A stretch of 64,000 nt of DNA from Buchnera aphidicola (Cinara strobi) (GCF_900560745.1 NZ_LR025085.1:124001-188000); one strand, 5' to 3'; counted from the first letter of the stretch, positions 40,135 to 50,638 are shown. The notes: generated by a model not told the origin, from the letters alone. Program-made: numbers and translations.

Positions 40135-40579
40135 TGATTTAGATTTTTACGAAAAAGAAATATTTTTATTACAAATGATTTTTATGTATAAGTTTTATTT
40201 GATTTAAAAAAATTTTGATATTAAGTAACAATATTTTTAATTTTGAAATTAATTATTATATTTAATCTTATAAATAAGTTTATTCGTATTATATGCTTTG
40301 TTGTTATTAAATAAGCCTATTGATTAGATATGTAATATACTTTTTAAGTATTTGATATGAATGAATTTTCATATATATATATTTATATTTATTAAATAAT
40401 ATATTGAATTTTTACTAATCTTTAGGAAGTAAATAGTATTTTAATTTTATTAAAGCAACATTAACCGACTGGTATGCATATAACGTTTTAAAGAGCAGGT
40501 CAGATTCCTGCTCTAAAAATAAATTATATATTTTAAAAAATATAAAATTATTCAATTAAATATGGTTATGGTAACTGAC
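40135..40579. other. Gene-free spacer between convergent lpdA and erpA
   Basis: 445 bases with one G+C-richer hairpin (40492-40514) and no coding content that I can recognise. From memory, speE and speD lie here in other Buchnera, so the polyamine genes may have been lost from this locus. Confidence 0.5.
40492..40514. terminator. Hairpin between convergent lpdA and erpA
   Basis: Perfect 8-bp stem AGAGCAGG/CCTGCTCT with seven-base loop TCAGATT; flanking TTTTA and AAAAA can lengthen it. It is the only G+C-rich stem in the spacer. On the minus strand it lies 65 bases past erpA and is followed by TTTAAAA; on the plus strand it is far from lpdA, so it may have served a gene now lost. Confidence 0.6.
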
Positions 40580-40903
40580 TTATTGTATACTAAAAGATAG
40601 CCCGCATCCGCATGTCGTTTGAGCATTTGGATTAATAACTATAAACTTTGATCCATCCAGATTTTCTATATAGTCTACTTTCCCTCCAGTTAAGTATTGA
40701 AGACTAATAGGGTCGACAATTACACCTACTCCTTTATCTACAAAATAAATATCATCCTTTTTTCTTTTTTCTTCTAACTTGAACCCATACTGAAAACCAC
40801 TACAACCTCCTCCTGTTATGTATATACGTAATTTTAATTTTTTTTTTTTTACCAGTTTTTTAATTTGGTTAATAGCATTAATTGTTATCTTTATTGGATA
40901 CAT
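40580..40903 (-). CDS. erpA: Iron-sulfur cluster insertion protein ErpA
   Basis: A-type carrier that delivers [4Fe-4S] clusters to apoproteins. It has 107 residues (E. coli 114). The three conserved cysteines are present: one in [12 protein letters not shown] and two in [10 protein letters not shown] at the C-terminus. [18 protein letters not shown] is the family middle. An A13 run in the coding strand (T13 at 40838-40850) encodes VKKKKLK. Its clients may include Complex I, whose NuoI is encoded at 935-1480. IscA or SufA are paralogues that could be confused with it, but the position next to the lpdA region fits ErpA. Confidence 0.9.
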   Translation of the reverse strand: MYPIKITINAINQIKKLVKKKKLKLRIYITGGGCSGFQYGFKLEEKRKKDDIYFVDKGVGVIVDPISLQYLTGGKVDYIENLDGSKFIVINPNAQTTCGCGLSFSIQ

Positions 40904-41102
40904 AGAGTATATATACTTATTTTTAAAATTGTCTAAAAATAATATTTAGAAAACTTTTTATCAAAAAAAAATTATTAATTACTTAAAGTTTTCTATAAAT
41001 ATTAATCTTTAATGGATAAACAGAATTTTTTTTTAATTTTTAAAGTTTAAATTTTATAAATTTATTTTTATATTTTTATATTAGTAATTATTATTAACGT
41101 TG

Positions 41103-42266
41103 TTAATCTGCTTTTTTTCTTAAAAAAGCAGGAATGTCTAAAAAATTTCTTTCGTATTTTTTAATTTTATTTGTTTTTTGATGATTATTGATATTTTTTT
41201 TAATTTTTTCAGTATTACTGATAACTCTATGTCTTTGCAAAGATTGATTTCTATAGTTAACTAAAATTTCCTTGGATGACTGATTTCTCATAAAAGAGAT
41301 TTCAGATTGTTTTTCCATTCCAATACCAGTTGCTACTACAGTTACACGTAACGCATGATCCATTTGAGGGTCAAGCGATGTCCCTATAACAACCGTTGCG
41401 TTATCAGAGGAAAATGCTCGAATAGTATTTCCAACAGTTTCAAATTCATCTAATCTTAAATCAAATCCAGCTGTAATATTTACTAATACCCCACGTGCTC
41501 CAGAAAGGTCAATATCTTCTAGTAATGGGCTAGATATAGCAATTTCAGAAGCTTCTTCTGCTCGATTTTCACCTGAAGCTGATCCAGTCCCCATCATAGC
41601 ATAACCCATTTCTGACATAACTGTCCTTACATCTGCAAAATCTACATTCATTAAACCCGGACGTGTAATTAATTCAGCTATCCCTTGAACTGCCCCCTTT
41701 AATACATCATTTGCAGCCCCAAAAGCGTCTAATAAAGATATCCCTCGAGTTAATACTTTTAATAATTTATCGTTAGGAATAGTTATTAATGAGTCAACAT
41801 ATTTAGATAGTTCATTAAGACCTTGTTCAGCAAAGTTCATTCTTTTTTTTCCTTCAAAACTAAACGGTTTAGTAACTACCGCTACAGTTAATATACCTAG
41901 ATCTTTCGCTACTTCAGCCACTACTGGAGCTGCTCCAGTACCAGTCCCCCCACCCATACCTGCAGCTATAAATACCATATCAGCACCATCCAATGCTGAT
42001 TTTAATATTTCTTTATCTTCTTCAGCAGAATTTTTTCCTACATCAGGATTAGCCCCAGCACCTAATCCTTTTGTAATGTTATTTCCAATTTGTATTGTTT
42101 GTCCTACAGCCACTTTTCTTAATGCTTGAGCATCTGTATTAATAGCAAAAAATTCTACTCCTTCTATTTTTTCACGAACCATATGTTCTACTGCATTACT
42201 ACCTCCACCACCTACACCAATAACTTTAATTACTGCATCATTACTTAATTCAGAAGGTTCAAACAT
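41103..42266 (-). CDS. ftsZ: Cell division protein FtsZ
   Basis: Tubulin-like GTPase forming the division ring. It has 387 residues (E. coli 383) and is by far the best-conserved protein of its neighbourhood. The tubulin signature is [20 protein letters not shown], with [14 protein letters not shown] near the N-terminus and the T7-loop region [20 protein letters not shown]. The C-terminal peptide [13 protein letters not shown], which binds FtsA, is intact. ftsA lies immediately upstream with a 63-base gap. Confidence 0.98.
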   Translation of the reverse strand: MFEPSELSNDAVIKVIGVGGGGSNAVEHMVREKIEGVEFFAINTDAQALRKVAVGQTIQIGNNITKGLGAGANPDVGKNSAEEDKEILKSALDGADMVFIAAGMGGGTGTGAAPVVAEVAKDLGILTVAVVTKPFSFEGKKRMNFAEQGLNELSKYVDSLITIPNDKLLKVLTRGISLLDAFGAANDVLKGAVQGIAELITRPGLMNVDFADVRTVMSEMGYAMMGTGSASGENRAEEASEIAISSPLLEDIDLSGARGVLVNITAGFDLRLDEFETVGNTIRAFSSDNATVVIGTSLDPQMDHALRVTVVATGIGMEKQSEISFMRNQSSKEILVNYRNQSLQRHRVISNTEKIKKNINNHQKTNKIKKYERNFLDIPAFLRKKAD

Positions 42267-42329
42267 ACAATAACTCCATAAAATTTGAGTAGTAAGAATC
42301 TTATATATTTTTGTATATATTATTTTTAA

Positions 42330-43586
42330 TTAAATTATTTTTTTAACTACTTTTTTAAAATTTTTTAATAAATATTTTAAAAATCTATATTTTTTTTCTT
42401 TTTTAAAAGAATAATTTTGATAATTTTTCCTATAACTTAATAATCCAATTATTGTTGCGTATTCTGGTTTAGAGAGATAATCAGGTATTTTGGAGATACT
42501 GCATGGTTTTTTTATTGTAACGTTGGCATGAAATATTTTTTTTGCATATGCAGATAAATATTTTATTTTAGAAGATCCACCGGTAAGTATAATATTTGAT
42601 AGTATTTGTTTTTTGTTTTTGTTAGTATTATATTGTTCATATAATTTTAAAATTTTTTGATTTACTAAGCGAAGTAGTTCATTATATCGCGGTTGAATAA
42701 CTTTAACTAATTCAGAATGATTACAATAAGCAATCTTTTTCCCTTGTTTATTAACAATTGCTAAGTTTTTACATGTAATTGAAATATCTTCTATTGTATA
42801 TCCGTATTTTTTTTTTATAAATTCTGCATCAGAATAAGACAAAGAAAATGCGTAAGCAATATCTTTAGTTACAATATTTCCAGCATATGGGATAACGGAA
42901 GTATGATATAATAATCCTTTTATATATACACTGATATGCATATTTTCTCCACCCATATCAATTAAACATACTCCTGTATTTTTTTCTTCTTCAGTTAAAA
43001 CTGATAATCCAGATGCTAATCCGGAGAATATTATTTTTTTTACATAAATTCCACATTTTTGAACAGCTTTAATAATGTTTTTTTGAATATTTTGGTTACC
43101 TGTGATTAAGTGCACATTAGCCTGTATTCTTATTCCTGATAATCCAATTGGATTTTTAATTCCTGATTGTTTATCTACACAAAAATCTTGAGGAACAATA
43201 TGTAAGATATTATGATCATTTTTTATTTTAACAGATTTCGCGGTTTTAATAACAGTCTCGATGTCTTTTTTTGTAACTTCATTATTTTTAATGGGAGTGA
43301 TTCCAATTTCATTATAACAGTGAATATCTTGATGGGAGATAGATAGATAAACAGAATAAATTTTGCATTTTGCCATACTTTCCGCTTGTTGAATAGACTT
43401 ATTAATACACTTAGTTAATAATTCTAAGTTATTAATATTTCCTTGCTCTATACCCTTAGTTTGACATTTACCGAACCCAATGATATTAATAACTCCATCT
43501 TTAAGAATCTCTCCTATTAATGTGATTATCTTAGTGCTCCCTATTTCTAATCCGACAGTTATTTTTTTTTTTATTGAAAGGTTCAT
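42330..43586 (-). CDS. ftsA: Cell division protein FtsA
   Basis: Actin-like ATPase tethering FtsZ to the membrane. It has 418 residues (E. coli 420). Phosphate 1 is VGLEIGSTKIITLIGE, phosphate 2 VCLIDMGGENMHISVYIKG, and the adenosine motif NIILTGGSSKIKYL. The C-terminal basic amphipathic helix (FLKYLLKNFKKVVKKII) fits the membrane-targeting sequence. In E. coli the genes upstream are ddlB and ftsQ; here the next upstream item on the strand is the decayed murE. Confidence 0.96.
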   Translation of the reverse strand: MNLSIKKKITVGLEIGSTKIITLIGEILKDGVINIIGFGKCQTKGIEQGNINNLELLTKCINKSIQQAESMAKCKIYSVYLSISHQDIHCYNEIGITPIKNNEVTKKDIETVIKTAKSVKIKNDHNILHIVPQDFCVDKQSGIKNPIGLSGIRIQANVHLITGNQNIQKNIIKAVQKCGIYVKKIIFSGLASGLSVLTEEEKNTGVCLIDMGGENMHISVYIKGLLYHTSVIPYAGNIVTKDIAYAFSLSYSDAEFIKKKYGYTIEDISITCKNLAIVNKQGKKIAYCNHSELVKVIQPRYNELLRLVNQKILKLYEQYNTNKNKKQILSNIILTGGSSKIKYLSAYAKKIFHANVTIKKPCSISKIPDYLSKPEYATIIGLLSYRKNYQNYSFKKEKKYRFLKYLLKNFKKVVKKII

Positions 43587-44292
43587 ATTATTTATACTAG
43601 ATTTTTATTATAATTTTTGCGATTTTATGTAATAATTTTATATTACATATTTTTTTAAAAATGAATAGTACTTTAAAGTATAAATTGTGATATGAAATAT
43701 AATAAATAGGACTAAATTTATTTTATTTTTTTGTAGAGATAGACTTTATACTTCAAAATATAATCATTAGACTGAATTGTAAATTGGAATTCAAAATAAA
43801 TACTAATATATTTTTTAAAAATTTATTAATTTTTTTGGATATTTTAAATTAAAAACATAATTTTATATGATAGTTAATAGATAATTTTTAAATTTAATAT
43901 TCAGTAATTTTTAAGTAATTATTTTTAATGTTAAAAATTATAAATTTTATATTTAAAAATTATTAGAGTGACTTTAGTTAGATTATTGATATTTTTATTT
44001 ATTAATACTAAGCTATATATTAAACTTATTTTTAATATATTCGTTTATATTTCAATATAATATTATTACTTTATATATTTCTAGATAGGAAATAAGATTT
44101 TTGTATCACTAATATATTAGAGAATAAAAAAAGAATCTTTATATAGATCAATAACAATTAATAAATTGTTTGAAATATTTAGAGTAAATATATTTTTATT
44201 TATTTGATAAGATACATATATTTGAATATATATGTTGTAGTTAGCTTAAAATAATTTTATTGGAAGATTAATGGTTTATTTAAAATAAATTA
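43587..44292. other. Gene-free spacer between ftsA and the murE remnant
   Basis: About 700 bases of A/T-rich DNA where murF, mraY, murD, ftsW, murG, murC and ddlB would lie in the ancestral order. I see no open frame longer than a few dozen codons and could not match any segment to those proteins, unlike the adjacent murE remnant. Confidence 0.55.
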
Positions 44293-45257
44293 TTATTTTA
44301 ATAGAGAGGCATCCTTACTTGTGTCCTTGTCTTTAAAATTAAAATTTTTAGTAAATTTTATAAGGGTTTTAGTTTTTTTTTTTCTTGTCCTAATTCTATA
44401 ATTATATCATATTTGTTAGTTTGAGAAAAAATAAATTGTATAGCTGTTTTAGTATTAAAGAATATAAAGAATTTATTTTTTTTCTACAATCTTGAATTAT
44501 ATCTTGTATAATAGATTTATTTTTTTCTTTTTTATATTTATTAATTAATATAATAAAATTACAAAATTTTTCGATAATATTCCCGATAATTTTTCTTTCA
44601 CTTATTCCTTGTATTTTTTTATACCCTAAAATATATCATATTTTTTGATAGTTATAATTGGTAGTTAAAGAATATAATATACGATATAATATTTGTGAAG
44701 AGTAAATATTATTGAAAATTAGTTAAGGTCTCTTTTTTATTAGAATTTTTTCCATTTTTTCCTGTATAGGTCTTAAGAATTGACTATTTGGAACGAGTTG
44801 TTTTAAAGAATGATTCATAGATAATATCGTAGCTATAGAAAATAGTATATTTGTAATATTAAAATCACTTAATAGTGTGATGTATAAATTCCCTAACCCC
44901 AGCCGGAATTGAAAAAAATTTTTGTTATTGAGAGTTTATAAACAATTTTAATTGTATTGATCTAGTATTGAGTATTAAAAATATTATCTTGTTTTAAAAG
45001 AGTCACTGAGATTATTTTTTTATTGTTTAATTTTTTTATCTAGTGATTAGTTACATTATCAATGTCTATTGACAATAATTGTTTTTATTTATTCATCATT
45101 TAAAAAGGAAAATTTTATTTTTTTTTCTAAAAAGAATTACAAATAGATCTCCATTTTTTATTTTTATTGTTTTCTTTCATGTTATATATTTTTTTTGTAG
45201 AACATTAATAATCCAAGGATTTAATAGTTCTTGTATATCTTTTATTTTTTTTATCAT
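44293..45257 (-). pseudogene. murE: Decayed murE (UDP-MurNAc-tripeptide synthetase)
   Basis: I found this by translating the minus strand by eye against remembered E. coli MurE. It begins at ATG 45257 with DIQELLNPWI (E. coli NLRDLLAPWV) and NGDLFV (AGDLFV), with an in-frame TGA at 45177-45179. After an internal deletion of roughly 500 bases that removes the ATP loop GTNGKTT, it resumes at about 44895 with SDFNITNILFSIATILS (GAFNVSNLLLALATLLA) and QEKMEKI (CGRMEVF). It then runs without gaps through SSQILYRILY, a TGA at 44636-44638 replacing the Trp of KLWCVFG, ISERKIIGNIIEKF (KRPLMGAIAEEF) and SIIQDII (AIINDIL). One frameshift follows, then TAIQFIFSQTNKYDIII and a stop at 44293. About 965 bases remain of an expected 1,490. 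It cannot make MurE. Confidence 0.88.
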
Positions 45258-45399
45258 AATTAAATATTATTTATTATTTTTAATAATTACTATATTTTAT
45301 AGTATTGATTAAAAAAATTTATTGAATATTGCATATAGCATCTTTAAATAAATTATTTCAATAATGAATCTATGATTGCATATTTTTTTCTAAATTATA

Positions 45400-46323
45400 T
45401 TATAATATTTCTGCAATGCGTAGAATAGCACTACGAGATCGCGGATTTTTTTTAACTTCTATTTGATTAGGTTTAATTTTTTTTATGATTTTTATTTTTT
45501 TATTTTTATATTTTTGCATTTTTTTATGAGTAATTGGAAAACCTTTAGGGAAAAAGGGATATTGACTATATTTTTTAAAAAAATTTTTTACAATTCTATT
45601 TTCGATGGAGTGAAAGCATATAATAACTAATCTTGATTTATTTGCTAATATTTTTATTGAAATTTTTAGTATTTTTTTTAGTTCTTGTATTTCATTATTA
45701 ATATAAATTCGTATTGCTTGAAAGGTTCGGGTAGCAGGGTGTTTATGTTGATATTTTCTTGGTATTGATTTATTGATAATGTCTACTAAATCAAGTGTTC
45801 GAGTGATTGTTTTTTGTTTATTTCTTTCAATAATAGAAAAAGAAATTTTTTTTGCATATTTTTCTTCTCCGAAATTTTTTAAAACAAATTCTATTTTTTT
45901 TTGATTAGATTTTTTTAACCACAACCAAGCTGGTATTCCAGTTGAAGTATTCATACGCATGTCTAGTAGACCGTCTTTCATAAATGAAAAACCTCTATTA
46001 GCTGTATTTAGCTGTATTGATGAAACACCTAAATCTAATAAGATCCCGTTAATTTTATTATTACAATGTTTAATATATATATCTTTTATTCTTTCAGAAA
46101 AACTTCCATGTTTAATAAAAAATCTTGGATCATATATTTTTTTTCCTAATTTAACAGCTGACAGATCTTGATCTATAGCATATAATTTTCCAGATTTTCC
46201 TATATTTTTTAATATTTCTAATGAATGCCCCCCTGCTCCAAATGTTCCATCGACGTATATTCCAGTTCTTTTTATTTTTAAAGCTGTAATAGACTCTTTT
46301 AATAATACAGGTATATGTTTCAT
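45400..46323 (-). CDS. rsmH: 16S rRNA m4C1402 methyltransferase
   Basis: N4-methylates C1402 of 16S rRNA. It has 307 residues (E. coli 313). SAM-binding motif YVDGTFGAGGHSLEIL, then GILLDLGVSSIQLNTANRGFS, DMRMNTSTGIPA, HPATRTFQAIRIYINNE, and the C-terminal SRSAILRIAE. In E. coli it opens the dcw cluster (mraZ-rsmH-ftsL-ftsI-murE...). Here the murE remnant starts only 142 bases past its stop, so ftsL and ftsI have been removed entirely. Confidence 0.96.
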   Translation of the reverse strand: MKHIPVLLKESITALKIKRTGIYVDGTFGAGGHSLEILKNIGKSGKLYAIDQDLSAVKLGKKIYDPRFFIKHGSFSERIKDIYIKHCNNKINGILLDLGVSSIQLNTANRGFSFMKDGLLDMRMNTSTGIPAWLWLKKSNQKKIEFVLKNFGEEKYAKKISFSIIERNKQKTITRTLDLVDIINKSIPRKYQHKHPATRTFQAIRIYINNEIQELKKILKISIKILANKSRLVIICFHSIENRIVKNFFKKYSQYPFFPKGFPITHKKMQKYKNKKIKIIKKIKPNQIEVKKNPRSRSAILRIAEIL

Positions 46324-46486
46324 AGTTTATATTTCTTTGAGTAAATATTTATACATTCTCTATAATGTTATTTATTAAAAAATAAAAAATATTTTTCTAA
46401 ATATTGAATAGAAAATGTATAAATGATGATATTAATTATATTAAGTTAAAAATTTTTATTTAATAAAAACATTTTTCTGAATATCA

Positions 46487-46966
46487 TTATTGATAACTAA
46501 TACAAAGAATCCCAGATCTAGAAGATTCGAGTATAACAAAAGATTTTTTTGCAATATTTAAAAAAGAATCGATTATATGATTTGTACTAGAAATTTGAAT
46601 TATATATTGTTCTGAAGAACAATCGATAATAACACCTTGATAAATTTCTATTAATTGATTTATTTTATGAGTTTTTTTATAATCTTTGATTTGTATTTTT
46701 ATCAATAAAATTTCTCTTTCAATATAATTTTTATTAGTTATTTCTACAACATAATGCACATCAATTAATTTTTGTAACTGTTTTTCTATTTGTTCAATAG
46801 TTTTTTTATTTCCAAAAGTTTGAATAGTTAATCGAGATATTTTATGATTTTCAGTAGGAGCTACAGACAGACTATCTATATTATACCCTCTTTGAGAAAA
46901 AAGACCTACAACTCTGGATAGAGCTCCTGATTCATTTTCTAATAAAATTGATAAAATTCGGCGCAT
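46487..46966 (-). CDS. ilvH: Acetolactate synthase III regulatory subunit
   Basis: Small subunit of the valine-sensitive acetolactate synthase in branched-chain amino-acid synthesis. It has 159 residues (E. coli 163). The ACT domain reads ILLENESGALSRVVGLFSQR then GYNIDSLSVAPTE. The C-terminal half is strongly drifted and lysine/isoleucine-rich but full length. It starts three bases after the ilvI stop, so the two are co-translated. Confidence 0.96.
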   Translation of the reverse strand: MRRILSILLENESGALSRVVGLFSQRGYNIDSLSVAPTENHKISRLTIQTFGNKKTIEQIEKQLQKLIDVHYVVEITNKNYIEREILLIKIQIKDYKKTHKINQLIEIYQGVIIDCSSEQYIIQISSTNHIIDSFLNIAKKSFVILESSRSGILCISYQ

Positions 46967-46969
46967 AAT

Positions 46970-48700
46970 TTATATTGATCCTATCTTTTTTAATAACATG
47001 TCATTCATACCGCCATTTTTAATTTGCATAGGGTAAATATGTTCGAGGGGATCTATGTATACATCTACAAATACTAATGATCCTGATTGAACTATTTTAA
47101 TAGCTTTTGTTAATTTTGGAATTATTTCATTAGTTTTTTTAATTTTTAATCCGATATGTCCGTATGATTCAGAAAGTTTTTTAAAATCAGGTAGTGATTG
47201 CATGTATGAGTGAGAATGTCTTCCAGAATAAATTATGTCTTGCCATTGTTTTACCATTCCTAACGATTGATTATTTAGATTAATAATTAGTATTGCCAAT
47301 CCATATTGTTTAGCTGTGGATAATTCTTGTATATTCATTTGGATACTGCCATCACCTGTAATACATATTACTAATTTGTTTAGAAATGCAATTTTTACAC
47401 CTAAGGCAGCAGGTAGGCCAAATCCCATTGTCCCTAATCCTCCAGAATTAATCCATCGGCGTGGTTTTATAAAGGTATAATATAGAGCTGTAAACATTTG
47501 GTGTTGTCCAACATCTGATGTGACATATGCATTCCCTTGAGTTAATTTGTATAGTTTTTTAATAAAGTATTGAGGTTTAATTTTTTCTCCATAATTTTGT
47601 TGATTATTTTTTTTTATATTTCTCCAACTTTTAATTTTATCCCACCATTTTTTTAAATATATTGGAGATCTATTTATTTTATTTTTTTTAATTAAATTCA
47701 ACATATAAGTTATTATTTCTTTTGCATCCCCGATAATAGGAATATCTGCAGTGATAGTCTTAGATATAGATGTTGGGTCAATATCAACATGAATAATAGT
47801 TGCTTTAGGGCAATATTTTTCTACATTATTGGTAGTTCTATCGTCAAATCTTACTCCAATAGCTAATATTACATCAGAATGATGCATAGCCATGTTAGCT
47901 TCATATGTACCGTGCATTCCTAACATAGATAAGTTTTGAGAATTATTTCCTGGAAAAGATCCTAAAGACATTAACGACATTGTAACTGGTATATTAAGTA
48001 TTGTTGCTAATTTGTACAATTCTATATGACTATTGGAGCTAATTACACCTCCTCCAGCATAAATGATAGGTTTTTTAGAGGCAAGCAAAATATTTACGGA
48101 ATCTTTTATATTTTTAGTATTAAGTTTTTGTTCAGATTTATAAGACTTTATATCAATTTTATCTGGAAAAACATAATATTTTTTTATTTTTTGATCAAGG
48201 ATATTTTTAGGCAAGTCGATTACTATAGGCCCCGGTCGTCCTGTAGATGCTAAGAAATATGATTTTTTAAAAATAACTGGAATATCTTCAGATTTTTTAA
48301 CTAAAAAACTATGTTTAACAATTGGTCTAGAAATACCTATCATATCGCATTCTTGAAATGCATCAAATCCAATTAACTCTACAGGAACTTGTCCTGAGAT
48401 GACAATGATTGGTATAGAGTCCATATAAGCTGTTGCAATACCTGTAATTGCATTAGTTGCTCCAGGACCAGAAGTTACTAATACTACTCCTATTTTTCCA
48501 GTAGATCGTGCATACCCATCTGCCATATGAACTGCCGCTTGTTCGTGTCGAACTAGTATATGTTTTATTTTTTTATGTCCGATAGTGTAAATAGCATCAT
48601 AGATATCTAATACAGCTCCTCCAGGATAACCGAATATTACATTTATTTTTAAATCTATTAATGATTGTATAACCATTTCAGCACCTGATAATAATGCCAT
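46970..48700 (-). CDS. ilvI: Acetolactate synthase III catalytic subunit
   Basis: Thiamine-diphosphate enzyme forming acetolactate or acetohydroxybutyrate for valine, leucine and isoleucine, which aphids need. It has 576 residues (E. coli 574). [15 protein letters not shown], the catalytic Glu in [34 protein letters not shown], the FAD-region GVRFDDRTT, and the TPP motif [12 protein letters not shown] ending in [12 protein letters not shown] are all intact. Together with thrABC it covers part of the isoleucine route. Confidence 0.97.
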   Translation of the reverse strand: MALLSGAEMVIQSLIDLKINVIFGYPGGAVLDIYDAIYTIGHKKIKHILVRHEQAAVHMADGYARSTGKIGVVLVTSGPGATNAITGIATAYMDSIPIIVISGQVPVELIGFDAFQECDMIGISRPIVKHSFLVKKSEDIPVIFKKSYFLASTGRPGPIVIDLPKNILDQKIKKYYVFPDKIDIKSYKSEQKLNTKNIKDSVNILLASKKPIIYAGGGVISSNSHIELYKLATILNIPVTMSLMSLGSFPGNNSQNLSMLGMHGTYEANMAMHHSDVILAIGVRFDDRTTNNVEKYCPKATIIHVDIDPTSISKTITADIPIIGDAKEIITYMLNLIKKNKINRSPIYLKKWWDKIKSWRNIKKNNQQNYGEKIKPQYFIKKLYKLTQGNAYVTSDVGQHQMFTALYYTFIKPRRWINSGGLGTMGFGLPAALGVKIAFLNKLVICITGDGSIQMNIQELSTAKQYGLAILIINLNNQSLGMVKQWQDIIYSGRHSHSYMQSLPDFKKLSESYGHIGLKIKKTNEIIPKLTKAIKIVQSGSLVFVDVYIDPLEHIYPMQIKNGGMNDMLLKKIGSI

Positions 48701-48795
48701 TCTATTGTGATCCTTGTATTATAATTTAATTTTTTAAATAAATTTTAATGTTTAGTATATATTACTACATTTTATAAAGTTTAAATTTTATAAAT

Positions 48796-48811
48796 ACCCG
48801 CCTATTTAGGC
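48796..48811 (-). terminator. Probable dapD terminator hairpin
   Basis: CCGCC/GGCGG stem around TATTTA (further A/T pairing inside), 44 bases past the dapD stop on the minus strand and followed there by GTATTTAT. Five consecutive G-C pairs are exceptional in this sequence, so the structure is very likely selected. Confidence 0.65.
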
Positions 48812-48854
48812 GGATAATGATTTTTAGTTTAATCTTGAAGGTTATTTAATAAAA

Positions 48855-49682
48855 TTAATTTTTTATATTTCGAAGTAAAGTATTTATTTCGGTTTTTTTT
48901 AACGTCCCTGAATCAACTTTTTTTACAATAACTGCGCAATAAAGATTCACATTATTTTTTTTAGATGGTAAAGTTCCAGAGACTACAACAGATCTAGAAG
49001 GAATTCGCCCGTAGAATATTTTTCCTGTTTCTCGATCAAAAATTTTTGTGCTTTTCCCAATATATACACCCATAGAAATGACTGAATTTTCTTCTACAAT
49101 AATACCTTCAACGATTTCAGATCGGGCTCCAATAAAACAATTATCTTCTATAATTGTTGGATTGCTTTGTAGGGGTTCTAGAACACCTCCAATTCCAGCG
49201 CCGCCTGATATGTGAACATTACAGCCAATTTGTGCGCAGGAACCAATAGTTGCCCAAGTATCGATCATTGTATTTTTTCCAATGTAGGCCCCTACATTTA
49301 TGAAACTAGGCATAATAATTACATTTTTGTCAATAAATGAACCAAATCTTACTACTGCTCCAGGTACAATTCGTACAGCATCCTTTAAAAATTGTAGTTC
49401 ATTATAATTTTTATATTTTAAAGGTATTTTATCATAAAAAGAATTTTCCGATGTTTTAATAATTTTATTTTTATTAAAATATAAATAGAGTAAAACACAT
49501 TTTTTTATCCACTGATTTGTAATCCATTGATTATTATTTTTTTCTGCAATTCTAATTTTTCCGGAATTTAATAATTTAATAGCTTTTAGTACATCTTCTT
49601 TCTCTTTTTTGATAGGTTGATAATTATTAATGTTTATTTTTTTTTGAAAAATTTCTTCTATTCTATTTTTGATTTTTATCAT
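48855..49682 (-). CDS. dapD: Tetrahydrodipicolinate N-succinyltransferase
   Basis: Succinylates tetrahydrodipicolinate on the way to diaminopimelate and lysine. It has 275 residues (E. coli 274). The left-handed beta-helix hexapeptide repeats run through [24 protein letters not shown] segments (residues about 130-210): [59 protein letters not shown] and [15 protein letters not shown]. Since murE, the user of diaminopimelate for cell wall, is a pseudogene here, the pathway now probably serves lysine alone. Confidence 0.97.
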   Translation of the reverse strand: MIKIKNRIEEIFQKKININNYQPIKKEKEDVLKAIKLLNSGKIRIAEKNNNQWITNQWIKKCVLLYLYFNKNKIIKTSENSFYDKIPLKYKNYNELQFLKDAVRIVPGAVVRFGSFIDKNVIIMPSFINVGAYIGKNTMIDTWATIGSCAQIGCNVHISGGAGIGGVLEPLQSNPTIIEDNCFIGARSEIVEGIIVEENSVISMGVYIGKSTKIFDRETGKIFYGRIPSRSVVVSGTLPSKKNNVNLYCAVIVKKVDSGTLKKTEINTLLRNIKN

Positions 49683-49846
49683 CGGAATTTAACCTATATT
49701 AATTGTGTAAATTTTGACCGTTAGAAAATAAATTTTATTTATTCAAATATATTGATAACAATAATAATTTTAATTTACGTAATAATGGTTATCCTAACGG
49801 AGTAAATGGGAATAAAAAATTTATAAGTATTTTTTGATGATATATT

Positions 49847-50638
49847 CTAATTATTAATAAAAATTTTTGGGATTTTTTCATTTTTTTGATGTGTGAGGAG
49901 TTCACAGCCTTTTTGGTTGACTAATACTGTGTGTTCATATTGAGCTGAACAACCTCCGTCTCGAGTCTTTACAGTCCAACCATCTTTCATGCATTCTACG
50001 TATTGAGATCGGGTATTTACCATAGGTTCTACTGTAAATATCATCCCAGCTTGCATTTTCAAGCAATCGTATTTATTATAGTAATGTAAGATATGCGGTG
50101 GTTCGTGAAAATTATTTCCTATTCCATGTCCGCAATATTCTTTTACTACGTGGAGTTTTTGACTTTCTACATACTTTTGTATTTTTTTTCCAATATTATT
50201 TATTTTTATTCCAGGTTTTATGCATTTTAATGCTTGGTATAAACTTTTTCTTGTAATTTTACATAATAGTTTTTTTTTGGTGTTTACTTTTCCTACAAAG
50301 AACATTTTCGATGCATCAGTATAGTAATTATTTTTTATTACAGCAACATCGATATTAACAATATCGCCTTTTTTTAATAAAATATTTTTATCTGGGATAC
50401 CATGACATACTATATCATTGATGGAAATACAGATAGATTTAGGAAAACTTTTATATCCTAAACATGCCGGGACAGCTTTTTTTATTTTTGTAATATAATG
50501 GTGACAAATGTTATTAATATCTTGGGTAGAAATATCAGGATATATATGATTTTTGATCATAGTTAAGACATCGGCTGTAATTTTTCCGGATAAACGCATT
50601 TGTTGAATGTCGTATTTATTTTTTAAGATTTTTTTCAT
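49847..50638 (-). CDS. map: Methionine aminopeptidase
   Basis: Removes the N-terminal methionine from new proteins. It has 263 residues (E. coli 264). Metal ligands are in place: Asp in GDIVNIDVAVIKNNYYTDAS (two), His in GHGIGNNFHEPP, Glu in IFTVEPMVN and Glu in SAQYEHTVLV; the catalytic His is in NDIVCHGIPD. It is divergent from rpsB, the arrangement also found in E. coli. Confidence 0.97.
   Translation of the reverse strand: MKKILKNKYDIQQMRLSGKITADVLTMIKNHIYPDISTQDINNICHHYITKIKKAVPACLGYKSFPKSICISINDIVCHGIPDKNILLKKGDIVNIDVAVIKNNYYTDASKMFFVGKVNTKKKLLCKITRKSLYQALKCIKPGIKINNIGKKIQKYVESQKLHVVKEYCGHGIGNNFHEPPHILHYYNKYDCLKMQAGMIFTVEPMVNTRSQYVECMKDGWTVKTRDGGCSAQYEHTVLVNQKGCELLTHQKNEKIPKIFINN

Noticed and set aside
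40480-40520. tRNA-like TTC-arm sequence CAGATTCCTGCTCT near 40500
   Set aside because: It is a simple hairpin with a seven-base loop; no acceptor, D or anticodon arm can be formed around it, and the T-loop consensus GTTCRA is absent.
44340-44470. murF origin for the segment KYDIIIELG (MurF has YDYAVIELG)
   Set aside because: The spacing from the preceding MurE segment SIIQDII fits MurE exactly (19 residues to the AI/AV pair in both) with only one frameshift, so MurE explains the whole stretch more simply.
45079-45312. Plus-strand open frame of 77 codons (Phe/Ile-rich)
   Set aside because: It is antisense to the N-terminal part of the murE pseudogene; low-complexity content comes from A/T-rich minus-strand Lys/Asn codons, with no ribosome-binding site.
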